A stretch of DNA of 64,000 nt from Acidisoma silvae (GTDB lineage: Bacteria > Pseudomonadota > Alphaproteobacteria > Acetobacterales > Acetobacteraceae): positions 62,001 to 126,000 of the forward strand of contig NZ_JAESVB010000005.1 of assembly GCF_020618775.1 (NCBI RefSeq), read 5' to 3'. The translations under genes were made by a program, and so were the position numbers. Below the pieces are notes generated by a model that was not told the origin of the DNA, made no database searches, and saw only the letters and a program-made list of their open reading frames with translations. The stretch's first letter is position 1. Every line of letters begins with the position of its first letter. Shown one piece after another: positions 61,340 to 64,000 of the stretch.

Positions 61340-63130
61340 ATGAAACCGTATGACGCTCTTCTGCCGCTGGCGCGGCGGCACGTTCACGCGGCGGATATCG
61401 CGGACAACAGATCCTTCGATCATATCGTGGCACTTGCCGCGAAGATTTTCAGCGTGGCCGCGACATCCCTGACGGTCGCGGACTTCGACCGCCAGTTCAT
61501 GGTCGCCAATCACGGGCTGGGCGACCGCCTGCACCCGGTCGACACATCACCCACTTACGAGATCATTGCCAAACGCGAAGCGATCGTCATCGGCGATCTG
61601 GCTCAGCAGTCACGCTACCGATCCGACGATTTCGATGCGCCTGAGACCCGATTTTTCGCGGGCGTGCCGCTGATCCTGCCTGATGGCTTTGCCATCGGCT
61701 GCCTGGCGCTTGCCGACCCCGCGCCACGGGATGCCGGCAGCCTGGACCTCGCTCTTCTGAACGAGCTCGCCTCTCTCGCTGTTTTGCAGCTGGAAATAAA
61801 CGTCGTCGTCGGCACGATCGACCCTGTCTCACGGCTTCCAAACCGCGCCCAGTTTATTCTCGATATCGCGGATATGGCGGCGCAGCACGCTGATACGCCA
61901 GCCATCGCGGTTCTGATCGATATCGTGCCGCCGCATCAGGTCGATGCCATCATGCGTGCGCTGGGACCGGCGCACCTGGATCAGGCCATCGTAAACGTTG
62001 TGAATTCATTTCGAATCCTGACTGACGATTTTTATAGGCTTTATCAGGTTTCCGCCAAGCAATTGGCGCTTTTGCCCCCCATGGGCACAGATCTCGATCA
62101 TCTGCTTCGTCTGCTGCGCCGGCATCTGACCGGCGTTAACCGCAGCCAGCTGACGCGATTTGCCGCCACGGTTGCGGCAGGCATCGTGCCCTTCATCCTC
62201 GGTGCAACCGACGCGCCCAACTTGCTGCGCATGGCCAGCAGTGCCGCGCAGGATGCGCGACAAGCGCATGACGATGTTGGCATTTACTCGTCTACGGAGG
62301 ATCGTGATCATCAGCGCCGTTTTGAAATCGTGCGCAGTTTCGCGACGGCGCTCGAACAGAACGAGGGGCTTTATCTGCTCTACCAGCCCCGGGTCGATCT
62401 TGCATCCGGGCGGTACTACGCGGCCGAGGCGCTGTTGCGCTGGACCCATGCCGATCTTGGGCCGATCTCACCGGGCGAATTCATCCCGCTGATCGATCCC
62501 ACCATGCTGATCCACGCCCTGACGGATTGGGTCATGCAGACGGCGCTGGATCATCTGGCACAGATGCGTCAGCGCTTCGCGGAGTTCATCATCGCGATCA
62601 ATGTCTCGGCCCATAACCTGCGCGAGCACGGTTTTATGGCCCGCCTTCTGGCCAATCTCGACAGGCGCGCGCTGCCGCCGCAAGCGATTGAGATTGAAAT
62701 CACCGAAGGCACTTTCATCCTCGACGACCGCATCGTGATGGCGACCCTTCATGCGCTGGCCGGCGCCGGGGTTCGCATCGCGATCGACGATTTCGGCACC
62801 GGCTATTCGAGTCTGGCCTATCTGGAGAAATTGCCGGCCCATACGGTCAAGCTCGACCAAAGCTTCATTCATGGCATGCGTGAGGATCGCCGCAAGCACG
62901 GGCTGGTGCGCTCCACCATCAGCCTATGCCATGAGCTTGGCCATCGCGTCGTCGCGGAAGGCGTGGAAACCATGGATATCGCAGCCCAGTTGCTGGCGGC
63001 CGGCTGCGATGAGGTGCAGGGCTACGGCTTCAGCCGGCCCATCACGAGCGCCGATCTCAAGACATGGCTCGAGCCGCGCTATGGCCTGCCGGACGGTCAC
63101 ACTGCCTTTAAGGCCGTGACCGCCCCGTGA
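61340..63130 (+). CDS. EAL-domain cyclic-di-GMP phosphodiesterase with GAF and degenerate GGDEF domains
   Basis: Soluble signalling protein of 596 residues. A GAF domain (about 25-155; FDHIVALAAKIFSVAATSLTV, FFAGVPLILPDGFAIGCLAL) precedes a GGDEF-like domain (about 160-310). That domain keeps DPVSRLPNRAQF but lacks GGDEF itself (VSAKQLAL in its place), so it cannot make c-di-GMP. The EAL domain (about 330-585) is intact: EALLRW at E363, INVSAHNL, EIEITEG, IDDFGTGYSSL with D483-D484, KLDQSF, and EGVET. It should hydrolyse c-di-GMP, opposing the cyclase at 52049. No membrane segment. Confidence 0.92.
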   Translation: MKPYDALLPLARRHVHAADIADNRSFDHIVALAAKIFSVAATSLTVADFDRQFMVANHGLGDRLHPVDTSPTYEIIAKREAIVIGDLAQQSRYRSDDFDAPETRFFAGVPLILPDGFAIGCLALADPAPRDAGSLDLALLNELASLAVLQLEINVVVGTIDPVSRLPNRAQFILDIADMAAQHADTPAIAVLIDIVPPHQVDAIMRALGPAHLDQAIVNVVNSFRILTDDFYRLYQVSAKQLALLPPMGTDLDHLLRLLRRHLTGVNRSQLTRFAATVAAGIVPFILGATDAPNLLRMASSAAQDARQAHDDVGIYSSTEDRDHQRRFEIVRSFATALEQNEGLYLLYQPRVDLASGRYYAAEALLRWTHADLGPISPGEFIPLIDPTMLIHALTDWVMQTALDHLAQMRQRFAEFIIAINVSAHNLREHGFMARLLANLDRRALPPQAIEIEITEGTFILDDRIVMATLHALAGAGVRIAIDDFGTGYSSLAYLEKLPAHTVKLDQSFIHGMREDRRKHGLVRSTISLCHELGHRVVAEGVETMDIAAQLLAAGCDEVQGYGFSRPITSADLKTWLEPRYGLPDGHTAFKAVTAP

Positions 63131-63144
63131 TCGTTGGGAATGCC

Positions 63145-63861
63145 TTAGGCGCCGAGCGGTTGCTGCCAGACTTTCTGCCGCGAGCCGGCCTTGGCGCGCC
63201 GCCCCTTCTGCCCGGATTTCAGCTCCGCCGCCAGCACCGCGCTGCGGTTTAGGACACGGGTCTTTTCGACGTCGCGGGACTGGCTGAATTCAACCGCCAG
63301 CGCCATGACATCGCCGTGCAGCCGCTCCAGCGCCTCGAACAGAAGCTCGAACTGGGCGATATGCTCCAGCAGGAATTCCCGCCGGACGGGCAGATGCCCT
63401 GAGGAATCGACGGGCTGGCCTTGCCGCATCTCATGCAGCTGGCTGATGCTCCACGGCTGGTTGACCAGAAGATCCCGCTCATGCGCCAGGGTCTCGGCAC
63501 GTTCCAGCAGGGTTTCCACCTGTTCCAATTCGCGGGGCAGCTTGCCCAGAAACTCGCCGGCGAGTTCCGCAATATGGTCGCGCTGCACGCTTTCCCGCGC
63601 CCATTTGTCGAATTGCCCGCCCACATAGGGCAGGCTGTGGCCGGAAATGGCGCCGTAGAGCATGGCCCAGGCACTCACCAATTGGTTGGCGGCCATGACA
63701 GTCTGGCCGACAAGGGCGGTGAACGGTAGCGCCGCCGGGCTGATGGCCGTGGTGTCGAGATGAACCACAGGATGATCTTCCTGCTCGCCCATTTCCAGAT
63801 CGATAAAGTCCATGTGTTTTTTGCCGTGTGCTTTGGCCAGTATAATGCCCGGCAAAGTCAC
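63145..63861 (-). CDS. Hypothetical protein with helical, coiled-coil-like C-terminus
   Basis: Protein of 238 residues (or 222 if the ATG at 63813, MDFIDLEMGEQEDHP, is the start). After an acidic N-terminus there is one mildly hydrophobic stretch (LPFTALVGQTVMAANQLVSAWAM). The rest is charged, heptad-like helix (ELEQVETLLERAETLAHERDLL) and a very basic tail (KSGQKGRRAKAGSRQK). No family is recognised. It converges on the EAL gene with a 14-base gap. The GTG at 63861 is the longest start; neither start has a strong ribosome site. Confidence 0.6.
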   Translation of the reverse strand: MTLPGIILAKAHGKKHMDFIDLEMGEQEDHPVVHLDTTAISPAALPFTALVGQTVMAANQLVSAWAMLYGAISGHSLPYVGGQFDKWARESVQRDHIAELAGEFLGKLPRELEQVETLLERAETLAHERDLLVNQPWSISQLHEMRQGQPVDSSGHLPVRREFLLEHIAQFELLFEALERLHGDVMALAVEFSQSRDVEKTRVLNRSAVLAAELKSGQKGRRAKAGSRQKVWQQPLGA

Positions 63862-63884
63862 CCGGCGCTTCTACGGGTGACCGC

Positions 63885-64000
63885 ATGGGACTCATACAAC
63901 GAATACTGCGTTACGCTCAGCGCATGGCCCAAAAAGCGGCTCATTACATGGAAAGACATGCATTGTTACAAAGCAGCGTCAAACCATCACGCTGTTTTGA
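63885..64000 (+). CDS. Start of an unrecognised gene running off the right edge
   Basis: An ATG at 63885 opens a frame of at least 38 codons (MGLIQRILRYAQRMAQKAAH...) that is still open at 64000. It is divergent from the 63145 gene, so a gene start is plausible, but the fragment is too short for a family call and may be chance. Confidence 0.25.
   Translation, partial: MGLIQRILRYAQRMAQKAAHYMERHALLQSSVKPSRCF

Noticed and set aside
1-64000. tRNA or rRNA genes
   Set aside because: No cloverleaf with a T-loop GTTCRANNC core and no rRNA sequence was noticed in intergenic regions by eye; short ones could still be missed.

Overview
The window is GC-rich, gene-dense chromosomal DNA from an alphaproteobacterium. 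Gene content (an FTR1-type permease, PqiABC, a complete iol cluster, CbtBA under a B12 riboswitch, a GT21 lipid glycosyltransferase) and codon use fit the Rhodospirillales, with Acetobacteraceae the best guess. No rRNA, tRNA, CRISPR array, transposase or phage structural gene was seen.

Layout. 1-1064: left-truncated iron permease. 1392-10937: RND efflux operon led by its own OmpR-type regulator, divergent from a second regulator, a histidine kinase and a GT51 transglycosylase. 11045-13717: small membrane-protein operon (a frameshifted COG4705 gene, a COG4280 gene with an internal duplication, a 70-aa protein, UppP). 13714-21283: mixed housekeeping and regulatory genes, ending in a small pair with a zincin-like HExxH protein. 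21471-23981: glutathione transferase, a histidine-phosphatase homologue lacking its histidine, and a cobalamin riboswitch driving cbtB-cbtA. 24113-26446: threonine aldolase and a Gfo/Idh/MocA oxidoreductase.

26627-41028 is a complete myo-inositol uptake and catabolism locus. It holds a periplasmic binding protein, permease and ATPase, iolA, iolB, iolE, iolD, iolC (fused to DUF2090) and an RpiR-type regulator on the minus strand, with iolG and a sugar isomerase divergent. 41159-44780 is pqiABC. 45527-48458 holds a flavin reductase, a ureohydrolase and a CoA-transferase.

48537-49618 is a compact two-gene island with atypical composition: a RusA-like nuclease followed by a degenerate-nuclease/HEPN protein. 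This is the best candidate for an undescribed system. 49657-60924 is a nucleobase salvage region: cytosine deaminase and guanine deaminase, each beside an isopenicillin-N-synthase-like dioxygenase, plus a BMP-type nucleoside ABC transporter. Two c-di-GMP genes, a diguanylate cyclase and an EAL phosphodiesterase, flank most of it. The right end holds one unrecognised gene and the start of another.

At least six composite palindromic repeats of one sequence family, plus three related-architecture elements, sit in intergenic gaps throughout.
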